A DNA stretch of 64,000 nucleotides from NCBI RefSeq assembly GCF_027596085.1, contig NC_072467.1:15307976-15371975 (forward strand). Reading direction: 5' to 3'. The translations under genes and the position numbers were made by a program. The DNA is from Anoplopoma fimbria (taxonomy: Eukaryota; Chordata; Actinopteri; Perciformes; Anoplopomatidae). Each line of letters starts with the position of its first letter. Within the stretch, counting starts at the first letter, position 1. This document shows, piece after piece, positions 1-28,948 of the stretch. The notes under the pieces are model-generated. The model ran no database searches, was not told the origin of the DNA, and was given only the letters and a program-made list of their open reading frames with translations.

Positions 1-1031
1 CAGTGTTTTCATCCATGAGACATATATTATACATCAACTACATCTGGGAAGGCCCATTTCAAGTAGTTGTTAGCCTGCTTCTATCAATGCCCATACCAAA
101 TAAGAAGAAACTCTTTAAACTTGTTGGTTATACATATGAACTATAGATAATTTAGCACACACACAATAATATTGAAATACTGCGCTATTGAATTCACCTA
201 ATACAGTTAATTTAGTCAAAGTGACCAAAAAAAATTCTAGCTGTATGTAAGCAATGTTCCCTAACATTTAAACCAATGAAATAGTTGGAGTACAAACCAT
301 TTGTGAATTATGTAATATTCAAAATGCCGAATTAAAAACAATCTAGAAATACAGAAAAATACAATACACATTTTACTGTATATTTATAACTGAATGAAAA
401 CAAATTGTTAAAAGAGAAATTATTTAAGTTTTTGTCTTTAATAACTGGATGACATGAGGGCAGCATTGACCTGACATCACTAAATACAAAAATCACTATT
501 GTTAGTTTTCCTGGAGAGGTGGCGGCGAGTTTTGACTATTTTTGAGCTGGAGACACACTGTACCAAAATCAAAAAACAATCAACTGTCCAATCACAATTG
601 TTACTTTATTGAAAGGTTCTTTAAATCCCGACGGCAATCAACCCGACTTTTGTAGTCAGCGCCGCTAGCTACTTATATTTGAAAAAGTTGGCAACACCAG
701 GTTTGGTTTTTCGGTAGCGTCATTTAAAAAATCTAACATACTCTTTCTTGGTCTTTTCAAGATTACCAACCCTAGTTTTAACATATGTTTTTAATTTAAT
801 TATGACACAGTAAATTATGTATACAAAGACAATACAACATTTTATTTATTTGTTTAATCTGTTTTTATTAAGGCATTTTAAGTCTTTAGCACTGAACACC
901 CTTTAAAGCCAGAGGATATCTGTTTGTGACTGCTGTAATTGTTGATATATAATAATAATAATAACCTGCACTGTTTATGGTGGAGGTTTTTGGACTCAAT
1001 AGATATAAAATGAAGCGACTGTTCAGCTCAC
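1..1031. other. Intronic sequence, no exon recognised
   Basis: AT-rich sequence downstream (minus-strand sense) of the last visible exon of the DGAT1-like gene. I found no further exon of that gene, no RNA gene and no mobile element with recognisable ends. It is presumably the intron leading to exons beyond the left edge. Confidence 0.5.
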
Positions 1032-7730
<6,699 letters not shown>

Positions 7731-7887
7731 TGCAGCCGTCTCTGGGTCTGAGGAGCTCCTCGACGATGGTACGGAGATGGTTGAATTCACTTTAGGAAAA
7801 GTAGAAATTGGTTTATCATATGCTTTGTTGTGAGATACAATATCCGTTTCATCCCTCACTATATCCTAACATGTAATATAAAGACAG

Positions 7888-8596
7888 ATAAGATAAGATA
7901 AGATAAGATAATCCTTTATTAGTCCCGCAGCGGGGAAATTTACAGGATTACAGCAGCATAGAGTATAGTGCAAAACAAGAGACATAGTAAAAGAAAAACA
8001 AGATAAAATAAAATGAAATAAAAAACAAGTATTATAAATAAGCAATAAAAAAACAGTAAAAAAAATCCACAATAACTGAAATATTATATGTACAGACACA
8101 AAAACTATTACAGCTATAAATTGCACAGTGTATTTTGTATTTTTTTGCACATGCATCATGTGGTCTGCTGGGAGCAGAGTTGGTTGTGCAGCCTGACAGC
8201 AGCAGGAAGGAAGGACCTGCGATACCTCTCCTTCACACACCGGGGGTGAAGCAGCCGGTGGCTGAAGGAGCTGTACAGGGCTGCCAGAGTGTCCTGCATG
8301 GGGTGGGAGAGGTTGTCCATCAGGGATGACAGCTTAGCAATCATCCTCCTATCTCCCACCACTTCCACCGTATCCAGTGGACACCCCAGCACACTGCTGG
8401 CCTTCCTGACAAGTTTGTTGAGTCTCTTCTTGTCAGCTGTCGAAATGCTGCTGCTCCAGCAGACCACTGCATAAAAAATGGCTGATGCCACCACAGAGTC
8501 GAAAAAGGTCCTCAGGAGTGCTCCCTGCACTCCAAAGGACCTCAGTCTCCTCAGCAGATAGAGTCTGCTCTGACCCTTTTTGTAAAGTGACAACAG
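7888..8596 (-). mobile_element. Non-LTR retrotransposon 3' fragment
   Basis: Minus-strand open stretch 8156-8593 encodes the C-terminal part of a LINE reverse transcriptase: KKGQSRLYLLRRLRSFGV, FYAVVCWSSS, KASSVLGCPLD, HPRCVKERYRRSF. The 3' untranslated part runs to lower coordinates and ends in tandem TATCT repeats at about 7888-7912, next to GGATTAGTCCC-like sequence (plus-strand CCTTTATTAGTCCCGCAGCG). It is 5'-truncated and from a different family than the L2 copy at 1.9 kb. Confidence 0.8.
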
Positions 8597-8599
8597 CTA

Positions 8600-9553
8600 A
8601 AGCTGTTTATTTGAGAGAGAACAGATATCACGACATTAAAAAAATGTTTGGTTTCTTTCCCTCTACTTAAAGCACATTTTCTGCTCTAAAATACCTGGTG
8701 CCATAGCACGATAAAGTAGAGAAATATTACAATTATTACATTAATACAGCCTATTACCGTCATAATATTTTGCAAATGCTTTTCGGGGCAGTCTGCAATA
8801 GTAGGAATGTATATAATCTTCACAAAATGTATGTATTTACTTTGTTTTTGATTGACGTGGATGTATGTCCTTCATGCAAATGTAGCCCGCAGAAGACTAC
8901 AGAGAGCTTTGGATATTATTTGACATAACATTTCCTGTAATTTTTCATTATGTATGTGATGTTTTATCATTATCTTTCTTGAAACTGTGTCCTATATAGT
9001 GTCTAGGACTGGGAGCAGAGAAGTGGACCATTAACATGCAAGCTGCATGTTCATAAACCCAGATATTGTATGCTTTATTCTGTCCTCCCACTAGGAGAGG
9101 AATCTGACCAAATCCTTTGAGTAAATTAGCAGTTTAACGTTGTCTCGCGTATCTACAGAGATACACATCTAAAAAGATACATTTTTAGACATTAACTGAG
9201 CGTGAAGTTTTATCGGATAAATTCGGCATGCATGCTTATCATATAATATGCCATACATTTAATTTAAAATCACCTTTTAGTTTCGTCGGGTCAGTTATCT
9301 CAGCGTCTCTCTTCCCACGAGCACACCATGGTGACATCACAAAATAAAAGTTGGGGTGTTTATTGATTTTTTGTGTTGCTGCTTGTTGGATATAATTATG
9401 CCGAATGCAATAACTGCTTCGGGTCATTTAGAGTTTACATTGTGTGATTTAAATGTTTCACGTTGCGTGTGCTGCTAATACATTTACATTTAAATTGAAA
9501 GAAATCTAAATGCAACTCGGCGTGACCTTTGCTAACAACAGGATACGGCTTAC
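8600..9553. other. Intronic or upstream sequence, nothing recognised
   Basis: AT-rich sequence between the LINE fragment and the candidate first exon. I found no convincing coding exon here, although the phase mismatch of the flanking exons leaves room for a missed small exon. Confidence 0.4.
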
Positions 9554-9613
9554 CTTGTCATCCCCCGCAAAGAAACCCAGCATCCTCCCCGGCAGGTCTA
9601 CAGCCCGCAGCAT
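9554..9613 (-). other. Candidate first exon or upstream ORF of the DGAT1-like gene
   Basis: On the minus strand an ATG at 9613 opens a 20-codon stretch (MLRAVDLPGR, MLGFFAGDDK) that runs into a strong donor, AAG|GTAAGC, at 9554. Spliced to the next visible exon (7789) it meets TGA at once. It is therefore either a 5' leader with a short upstream ORF, or an intermediate exon has been missed. The GC content is higher than in the surrounding sequence, as expected near a transcription start. Confidence 0.35.
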
Positions 9614-10008
9614 CCGCAGCTCAGTAGCCTCCAGTCCGGATATACATGTAGTTTACACTCGGAGCTGATCTGACCTCTCATTCTATATGGGAATGGGATA
9701 CGGTCAGTGTCGCACATAATAACAAAAATATCACCCCATTCAAAATAAAAGCCTCATAAAAGAAAATTCTCTTTTGTGCAAATGCAAATTCTTATTTGAA
9801 TCTTATTTTGGTGGGTGTTGTACCCATGTAGCAAATGCATGCAAATACTGTCTTAACATTAATCTCATATTGATGTTAGCTCATTTCAAGTAATGATAAA
9901 ATGAATACCAGACAAATTGTCTAAATGCATACCAGACAACCCAGAACACGATACTGGCTATATTATGGCCTAAGGGAGTCTACTTTTGATGTCGTGTGCC
10001 TTTTTTAA

Positions 10009-10309
10009 AGGGACAGTTCAATCCGAAATCAAAATAACACATTTATGTATTACCTGTAGAGCTATTTATCAGTCTAGATTGTTTAAGTGTGAGTTGCCTA
10101 GTTTTGGAGATATCGGCCTTCTCTCTAATATAATGGAACTAGATGGCACTCGACTTGTGAGCAGCTCACAAATTCTGCAGATTATTTTGTGTGACAGATA
10201 TCTCCAAAACTGAGCAATTTACACCAAAACAAACTAGATTAATAAATAGCACTACAATTAAGAAGGGAAAGGTAAAAATGTTTTCTGATTGTGGGCTGAA
10301 CTGTCCCTT
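10009..10309. mobile_element. TTAA-flanked MITE (AGGGACAGTTCA inverted ends)
   Basis: Ends AGGGACAGTTCA and its reverse complement TGAACTGTCCCT, each bordered by TTAA (10005-10008 and 10310-10313). Internal arms also pair: TTTTGGAGATATC near 10093 and GATATCTCCAAAACT near 10197. About 301 bp with no coding capacity. TTAA target duplication is typical of piggyBac-type elements. Confidence 0.8.
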
Positions 10310-10313
10310 TAAC

Positions 10314-11042
10314 AAGTGTGAAGATAATAATAATAATTTATCAAAATGACAACAGCTAAGGTGTGCTTTTACTTTGAAGCTACATTACCCTCCATGTGAT
10401 ATTTTCTGTCTGACCAAGATATTGAAATACTTCTGTAAGTTCTTTACAGTGCAGTTCCCACTTGCATCCCCCATGACGTCTGGCACCGTACATATACGAT
10501 AAGAGCATATTTATGGTAATAAGCATAAAGAAACAAAGTTCACAGTGCTGGCTGTTTACCTGTCGCTATGCAGCCCTATACAATGAAAAATTGAAGATTT
10601 CCGACAAATAAATAATACATTAAATTGTTTCATTTGAAAGTTACTTAAAACATTTTACTTATTAGTTTCCCTTGTCTTCATTTTAAATTTTGCAGAGCTA
10701 ATTTGTATTTTTTTACCCCCAATTTTACATGTGTTCGAACATTTGTACTAAAAATCTAAACATCCTAAAAATTCAAAAACCCACTAAGAAATGGCAATAA
10801 AGAAACACTAAATAACATATTACAAAGTTCCTCAGGACAGATTTATTTAAAAAGTTACATGTAACAAAATAATAATCTAATAGTGTAAATACACTGCCGA
10901 CAACAATACCAAAATCTGTTTCATTCTGAGACAAGCTCCCACACACTGCTTGAGCTACAATCACTGCTGGTACTGAAATCTCATATGTTTGTACATGGAT
11001 GTTAATCCCAATAATGTGTGTTGATTTCAAATATTGAAACAT
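10314..11042. other. Intergenic sequence between DGAT1-like gene and POLR2C 3' end
   Basis: AT-rich, no conserved exon seen on either strand. Short open frames here have no recognisable features. Confidence 0.5.
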
Positions 11043-11048
11043 TTTATT
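11043..11048 (-). terminator. Polyadenylation signal for POLR2C
   Basis: AATAAA on the minus strand about 135 bp beyond the POLR2C stop codon. Confidence 0.6.
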
Positions 11049-11181
11049 TTGCTGACAGACACATACAGATCTGAGGCCTGTATACAGGGGGAGGATCCAT
11101 CCAATTCCTTAAACAGTATGTGTGATCCAGGCAGCGCGGGATCAGAATGAATGCAGGTCCGGTTCCGTTGGTGCGTGGTCT

Positions 11182-15168
<3,987 letters not shown>

Positions 15169-15174
15169 TTTATT
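15169..15174 (-). terminator. Polyadenylation signal for COQ9
   Basis: AATAAA on the minus strand about 290 bp beyond the COQ9 stop codon. Confidence 0.5.
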
Positions 15175-15462
15175 GAAGTTTCGATCCAACAAGAAATGAC
15201 AGATCATTATGTCCGAAGGGAAAAAATAATCTGAGCAGGAGAGTGAAATCTTGGGACAGCAAAACAAGACTAGCCACCGGTCTTCCAGGGGAACAGAGAC
15301 TGGCTTATCACCATGGCTTGTGACAAATAGAGTAACACAATCCATAACCCAATACTTTCACACTTTTACAGTTATCAGAAATATGAGCAAAATTAAAATT
15401 TATCGTCAGCTCTCGACACTGTCCAGGCAGTTGGGATCAGCATGGGTGAGAGATTTTTTCCA

Positions 15463-21862
<6,400 letters not shown>

Positions 21863-22864
21863 GTTCGCGCTGCGTTGTGTTTTTTTGTGTTTTTTTTGGC
21901 CCTGCTGCGTCACTTTAGTGCGACTCAGTTATGTGAAATACAAAACATCAAGCTAGCACCAGAACTAAAAAAAACCAAAGATGTCCCCTTCACACTTAAA
22001 CGCATGACACATACATGATATAACGCTATGTATATATAAATTGAAAAAACAACAACAACAACAATGTATTGGTTTGCTTTATTTTGTGACTTCATGACTT
22101 AATATAATCCCTACAGTATATAGCCAGCTACATGTGCCCTGATGACGTTGCTTTGAATGGCCAAACATTACTACACATTAAAAATGATTTTATTTTGAAA
22201 ACACAAACCGGAAACGCACAGTGAAACTTCCCTCAAGATATCGTTAGGTGAGTAACTGAGTAACTGAGTACATTAGATTGAAATGTTAATTTATTATAGC
22301 GATTTGAACACCAAATACGTCTAAGAACAAACACACACAAGTGTGAGTATATTTTGTTAGCGGGTAGCCGCGTGCTGGATTTAAAAACGGGCTTTATGAA
22401 CTTAATAGGCACCAGCGTTTTCTGCGTCACGTTGTTTGCTCACCATGACCTGTGCTTTTCAGTTCACCTGTGTCCACAAACAAGCTAACTACCTAGTAGT
22501 TAGCCGGGTTAACCCTTTTAACGTGACGTCTTCAAACTAAAGCTGGAATAAACAACCACATTTCTTCACTACGTATCGACGTTTAAGAGGAATCACTGGC
22601 TAATAAGACTAACGTTAGCGCGAAACTGCCTTTTCACCGTTTTTGCATTCTTTCATTTAATAACACGGATGAAATGAGAGTGTATTCCTCTACTTATAAT
22701 CTGTGACGTTATGATGAAACGTTACTGTGATATCAGTGTGGTTAGTTTTGTTGGTGTGGTTGGATAATCTCGAGTAGCAGACACGTGTCTTCACTATTAG
22801 ATAATCCAGTGACTGATAGCTAACTCATTTTTGTAGGCATAACATTCTCTCTCACCAGAAAGTC
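21863..22864. promoter_or_regulatory. Shared COQ9-CIAPIN1 intergenic region
   Basis: One kilobase between divergent start codons. The two genes also lie head-to-head in mammals. No TATA box stands out. CIAPIN1 may have a noncoding first exon here, because an acceptor-like ATTTTTGTAG lies at about 22827-22836 before its start codon. Confidence 0.5.
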
Positions 22865-23695
22865 ATGGCAGAGCTCGGCATTAAAGCAGGAGACAAGGTG
22901 CTGCTGGTTTGGGCCCAGCCCTCAGCACCAGCAGCCCTGAAGCAGTACGCAGAGGAACTGGGTGCCACTGTGGGTGCCGGCTGCCAAGTGTCAGTGGAGA
23001 ACATGGAGAGATTATTGCTGTGTGAGTGACCCGACACACTTGCTTTATGAATCAAATACTGTGTTATCACCACAACTTTACAGCACATAATTAACCAGTT
23101 AGCATGAACACAAAGTCAGGTTGAAAAGTCAATATTGAAACTATCCTCTCCTCTCCTCTCCTCAGCCTCCCACTCGGTGTCCACCTTTGACTGGGTGCTT
23201 TCTTGCCTCCTGGCTGACAGCTCCTCCATCCACAGTTCAGAGACTCTGGCTGAAATGGCCCGAGTGCTCAAACCTGGTGGGAAACTTGTTCTGGACGAGG
23301 CAGTCACAGGTGAATGTGAACTTCTTTTAGATTCATATTTATAGACTGTCAATTAGAAGGAAAATAGAATAATATGCTCCGTATTATGTTGGAATTTGAA
23401 GGCAGAAAAGCAAAGATGGAGTCCCCTGATGCTACGAGAATGGCAAAATACACTAAAAATGCTGCACAGATATAATCCATTTCAAAATATCAAAGTAAAA
23501 CAAATAAACCTAGGATGGGGGTCTTTATCCACTAGGTCACTGTGCTGCACTGATTGTATTACAGCGTACTTGACTTTGACTATTTCTTTCTGTGTGGCAG
23601 GAGCTGAGGCGCAAAGTGTGAGGACTGCTGAAAAGCTGGTGTCAGCTCTGAAGTTGTCAGGGTTCATGTCAGTGACGGAGGTGCGTGAGTGCATT

Positions 23696-23763
<68 letters not shown>

Positions 23764-26305
23764 TGCATGCAAAGAGTGTAAAGACCTAAAACGGGAACAT
23801 CTGAACCAGTGGCATCCCGTTGCAGAATGTCCTCTCTCTGACCCAGTTGACCCTCTTGCTTCCTTTTCCATTCAGGTCAGTCAAGCAGAACTGAGTCCTG
23901 AGGCGTTGAGCTCCTTCAGGATGGCCTCTGGTTACCAAGGAAACATGCTGTCCAGAGTCCGCATATGTGCCTCCAAACCCAGCTTTGAGGTGGGGTCATC
24001 CAGCCAGATTAAACTGTCGTTCGGGAAAAAGCCAGGTAGGTTTATAAACACATTTTTCTTGTTTCTTCGAAGCGGTTTTTTTCCCCACACATTGAACGAG
24101 ACCACTTTGTTTCTGTCGTGACGTTTACCTTAGCTCTGTCACATGTGAAACCACCAGTCATAGTCTGTCCAAACTATAATGTGTCTGAAAATGAAAAAGC
24201 ATGATAACCTTTCAAATCTCACACACTGTTTGATGCAGGTTAGATGAAATGACAAACCTGGCTCTCTAAATGTGCAAACACCAATTAATGTTTGTAGGTA
24301 ATGTTGGGATTGTGCTTAAGTCGTTAAGTCGTTGCGTCTTGTGGAGATGTAGTTGAAAGTTAAATTATTAATTTGCCGTGTGGACAAGAAGCTCTGCAGC
24401 GATAGTTATTATTACACATGTATGCAACTTTGTACAACAACATTATAATTTAGTCTCGTAGGTGATCATATCAATATTTGTGAAACTGGTCTTTAACTTG
24501 GTCCACAGCTTCACACGCCTGTGATGCAGAAACTGATAGCGGATATTATCCCTTATCTTTTATATATCGTTAATTAGTGAATTTGCGAACTGGTGAGATC
24601 CATCACAAAATTTGTCGTTTGATAGTACATGCATGAGGTATTTAAACTTACTAAAAAGTAAGAAAGTTTATTGATTTTAGAGGTTAAACTAAAGAGTAAG
24701 ATTTGTGAACAAATTTTCTGAGTACTTTAAAACATACTTTTTTTTCTCGGTTTCTTGTCAACGTCAGTGTGTGTTTTATTTTTGGTATTATGTATAGTCA
24801 TAGAGAAACCAGCTCTGGATCCCAACGCTGTCAAAATGTGGACACTGTCAGCCAATGACATGGATGATGATGATGTGGTGAGTTGTGGATTTTGTGTCAT
24901 TAAATACATTTTGACCTGCTCGGAAGGGCGGGAGAAATTTTGTGATAACTGCGTCATACCACCTCACATTCCATAGTCACACGCGTTATGGACAGTGTGT
25001 GGGATTTAGTGGCATCTAGTGGTGAGGTCGCAGATTGCAACCAACTGAATACTCCTCCGCTCACTCTTCCCTTTCCAGGAAACATGAGAGGTTGAGTGTA
25101 AAACTGTATCATCCATACCATAATAACACTACTTTAGGAGCAACAGATGTCAGACTGCGGCTGGAAGCACCGTGATTTTGCACTAATCCGCATGTTACCT
25201 CAGTTTCACAGCGTGTCAGAGAACGACGGTGGCCTTCAGATAACATTAAAACGCAAAAGGCTCTTTTCTAGAGCCAGTGTTGGGTTTGTCCGTTCTGGGC
25301 TACTGTAGAAACATGGTGTTGTAACATTGCGGTCTCATTGAAGAGGACCTGCTCCCCTATGTCCCTAATCCAACAACAACACTACTTCATCACGCAGACA
25401 AGCCTCGTATATACTTGAGCTAATGCAACTGTGGTGTCGTTCGTTTAAAGCCTAAAGTTATGTTATGCTAACCCCAATTTTTAAAAACAATATTTTTGAA
25501 CAAAACGTCTAAGTATAATAAACGTCTGTTTCCAAAGTCCCATTGGCTTTTTGTCTATGGAACCAGTAAGATGCTAACTTCCTGGTTGGCCTACAAAAAT
25601 ACATCAACCCTGCAGACCTTTATAGATCCCATGTAATGCCACACACACATGCATTTCTTTATTGGGACTCTACAGCAAAAAACTTTTTGTACACTGTGCT
25701 TCCTATAATTTACTATATCTTACTCGTGCCTTCTGTTCCACTTCCCTCTAGGACCTGGTGGACTCCGACGCTCTGCTGGATGAGGAAGACTTGAAGAAAC
25801 CAGACCCAGCTTCTCTTAAAGCACCCACGTGTGGAGATGGAGCCGCCAAGAAGAAAGCCTGCAAGAACTGGTGAGTTCAACATCCAACTCTTATTTCATC
25901 CATTAGACTTAAGCATGTCCTAGGTCTGCTGGGTTTAGCTACAAGAAAATGTTACGTTTTGTACATTTGTGCTTGGAGAAGCATAAAAGAAAATGAAATG
26001 ATACTCAATATTTTGTGCAGCACATGTGGCCTTGCTGAGGAGCTGGAGCAGGAGAGTATAGGAAAACAGAAGACTAATCTACCAAAATCGGCCTGTGGAA
26101 GTGTGAGTATATTATGTTTTTGATTCTCTCCATATCCTCTCTCACCTGGTTACAGAGAAGAAATAACATTATCAATGAATTCTCCTTGTGGCAGTGTTAC
26201 CTCGGGGACGCGTTCCGATGTGCCAGCTGCCCGTACATGGGGATGCCAGCGTTCAAACCGGGGGAGAAGATTGTGCTGGACAAGAAAACGCTGACAGACG
26301 CTTGA
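22865..26305 (+). CDS. ciapin1: Anamorsin, cytosolic iron-sulfur assembly factor
   Basis: CIAPIN1 (yeast Dre2) accepts electrons from the diflavin reductase NDOR1 in cytosolic Fe-S cluster assembly. Eight coding exons: 22865-23021, 23166-23309, 23601-23680, 23876-24035, 24798-24877, 25752-25870, 26021-26102, 26195-26305. The total is 933 bp, or 310 residues plus stop, close to the mammalian length. The N-terminal half is methyltransferase-like ([18 protein letters not shown]). The linker is acidic ([22 protein letters not shown]). The first cluster site is C-x9-C-x2-C-x-C (TCGDG...ACKNCTC). The second is C-x2-C-x7-C-x2-C ([19 protein letters not shown]), and the end is [20 protein letters not shown]. 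All eight cluster cysteines are present. A (CA)n tract lies 19 bases inside intron 3. Confidence 0.97.
23699..23760. repeat. (CA)n microsatellite in CIAPIN1 intron 3
   Basis: About 31 units, beginning 19 bases after the exon 3 donor at 23681. Confidence 0.95.
25005..25640. repeat. Dispersed repeat in CIAPIN1 intron 5
   Basis: Starts around GGATTTAGTGGCATCTAGTG and GTCGCAGATTGCAACCAACT, which I recognise as a common fish dispersed repeat. It includes the GATGCTAACTTCCTGGTTGG segment also found at 5.6 kb. Confidence 0.55.
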
Positions 26306-26861
26306 AACACTGGATCTCAGACATGCTACAAAATATTACATTCCTTTTATTTTCCCCAGCTGCCCCGGAGACACGATTCCCTCTGCAAAAAAACAAGTCG
26401 AAAGTTTCTTTATTTCAGTGGACGTCATAGCAGTTTGTCTGCTCAGTGAGACGGCTTCTGCTTTGATGCTTGTTTTCAAAGTGTGTCTGAAATTACAGTC
26501 TGGTCACCTCCGTGATTCACCAGTGACGTTTGTGATGCACTCATTCCAAGTTAACGGCGTTTCTTCATATGAAAATTTGGTTAGAAATGAGCAAGAGTGA
26601 GTTTTGAATGACCTTTGGGGAGTGCACAGTCATCGCCGTTTGACTCATGCTGTTGTTAATTATCAAAATTATGATGAGCTACCATGGGGGGTGTTAGTAC
26701 AAAAAGCACTAATATGCTGTTGTTCTTATCCGTCGACATTCTATTTGCATCTGACAGACTCGCATCATAAAGTAAAATCTACGTAACTGTCCATTTCATG
26801 ATTATTTATGTATGTTAAGGTTTGGCAATACCACATGTTGCTTTGTGTTTCATTTCAATAG

Positions 26862-26867
26862 AATAAA
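26862..26867 (+). terminator. Polyadenylation signal for CIAPIN1
   Basis: AATAAA on the plus strand about 560 bp after the stop codon. Confidence 0.55.
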
Positions 26868-27265
26868 CTAAAGCCAGATTTCTGTTTGTAGGCAACCCAT
26901 TTATTGAACTGAACTTGGCCAATTGTCACTGGATGGTACATTCTCAATTCTATCAGCAGCACCATGACAAACTCTGAATGTATGCAGTGTCCAACATTAA
27001 GAGTATTAGATTTGAAGCACTCAGTGATGTCACTGCCCTGCTACTCTCTGCAGTCTGTTTTCCAAAACTTGTCCTTCATGGAAACTCAGCAAATATTAGA
27101 CAAAAATCACTGGACAAGCAATATAAAACGTAAAACATTTCAATAACACACTTGGCTTTGCAACACTGGTGATCTGTTCTTTTTTCCTCCCTAATTGCAC
27201 CAAACTGACCCACAGAACATCTATCAGCCAGTTACTGACAAACACCTTTTTAATTAGTTGAATAC
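26868..27265. other. Tail-to-tail spacer between CIAPIN1 and PRMT7
   Basis: About 400 bp with no gene recognised. A minus-strand AATAAA at 27266-27271 may serve PRMT7. Confidence 0.5.
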
Positions 27266-27551
27266 TTTATTGTAGAATTGCTAGCTGCTTTTGGAAAGCC
27301 GTTAGTATGAATTATTAAGACGTTAATTTGTACGATTTTGGTAGTGTCAGTTAATGACAGTTTTTATGTTCCACAGTGTCGAAACACTAAATACGGTCAT
27401 GAGTCATGATGACGCCAGCTTCAGTCAGAATAATAACACCATATTGGCCGAACCACAGATGTTAAATGTGCACCCAATATGGAAAAAAATACAAACAGCA
27501 ACGTGAGATAAAAGCACAGCACTCGAGAGTCAGTCCTCCTCAGTGTCCACA

Positions 27552-28906
27552 TCACTGAGACTTCACGCTGAAGTCCATCTTAATGTCTCCCAAAGCGGGT
27601 TCAAAGGTGAAGTTGTAAGACACTGCAGCTCTGCCGTCGCCTGAGCTCTCCCACGGCGACCTGAGAAAATACACTCCCTGTTTCCTGTGACGACTCCACT
27701 TGCACTCCCCCTGTGAGGGAGGAACAAAGACAATTGGTGGGAAAATGATTGATGACGCAATTTGTTTGACTATAAACACTGGAGCAACAAAGCATGTAGA
27801 GATGATAGATACGTTAAGGAGAGGATGTAGGCTGAGCTACCTGCTCATTGACTGGTCCAATCAGACCTGCACTGACGGTGATGTCATCGGTTAGGTGATA
27901 TTCCATCCATAATGCGACACCATGACAACGACCATTCCTGAAGCAGAAATTTAAAACAGGGTATTAACTCTGCTGTAAACCTTAGAGTGATCCAGCTTTT
28001 ATACTTTGGCACATGGTTCCTAGGAAAACTCAGTACCTTATGAACGGCAGCGAGCCCTGGCTGCTGATTGGCTGTTGAGGGACACACTGTGTGAAGTCGA
28101 AAGTCATGACCGCTGTGGACCGGGTCAGAGCGCGACACGGGTACTCCCAGAGTGGGTGGGGCTCCGCCTCACGGGACTCACGGAAATCCAGAGATCTCTG
28201 TAGGGGACGGATGCGGAGAGTTATTTTTAACAAGAATTATTTTCAAAAATATGAAAAACATGATTTAAGAAGCCCATTGTCCGTTTGAATCAGAATCCTA
28301 CTTAAACCACAGACAGTGCAGGTCAACAGAGAGGTGTTAACTTAATTACACAAACAAAAACTCCATGAATAAAGCTGTCCATCTTCTGCCATGAATTCTA
28401 TTTTTTTTTTTATTGTTTCCTGATTAAGACATTTCTTCTCCACAATAAAAATGTAGACAGTCTTTAGCTGGAGATTACACTGGATGGGAAATATTTACAA
28501 AAATCAATAAATAAAACTTTTACCTGGACCATTTCATCCATTGGTGAGACATCAAAGCCCTCACATGTTCCACAAGGAGCTCTTATCCTCCACAAATCCT
28601 AAGAAACGTGGAAAAGACACAACTGATTCAACAGGGACTAACTCTTAACCTTTAATCATAATTATTCTATCATAAGAAAAATGTCAATTTATCCATTTAC
28701 AACTTTGTGTTTAAGGATCTTTAAAATAGTTTTTCCATAGAGGACTTCAATCTCCTAAAAGAATCGAGGAGACCCTGAATGAGAATTGTTGATGAACAAG
28801 ACAGGAAGATAAATATCAAACCTCAACAAAACAAGAATGCTTTTTGTTTTACAACCAAAAAAAAGAATGCATATTCCTTTATGTTAAGTTTATTAATCTT
28901 AGACGC

Positions 28907-28948
<42 letters not shown>

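Noticed and set aside
23396..24121. 241-codon plus-strand frame across CIAPIN1 exons 3 and 4
   Set aside because: It reads through introns and a (CA)n tract. Splice sites give the correct CIAPIN1 model.
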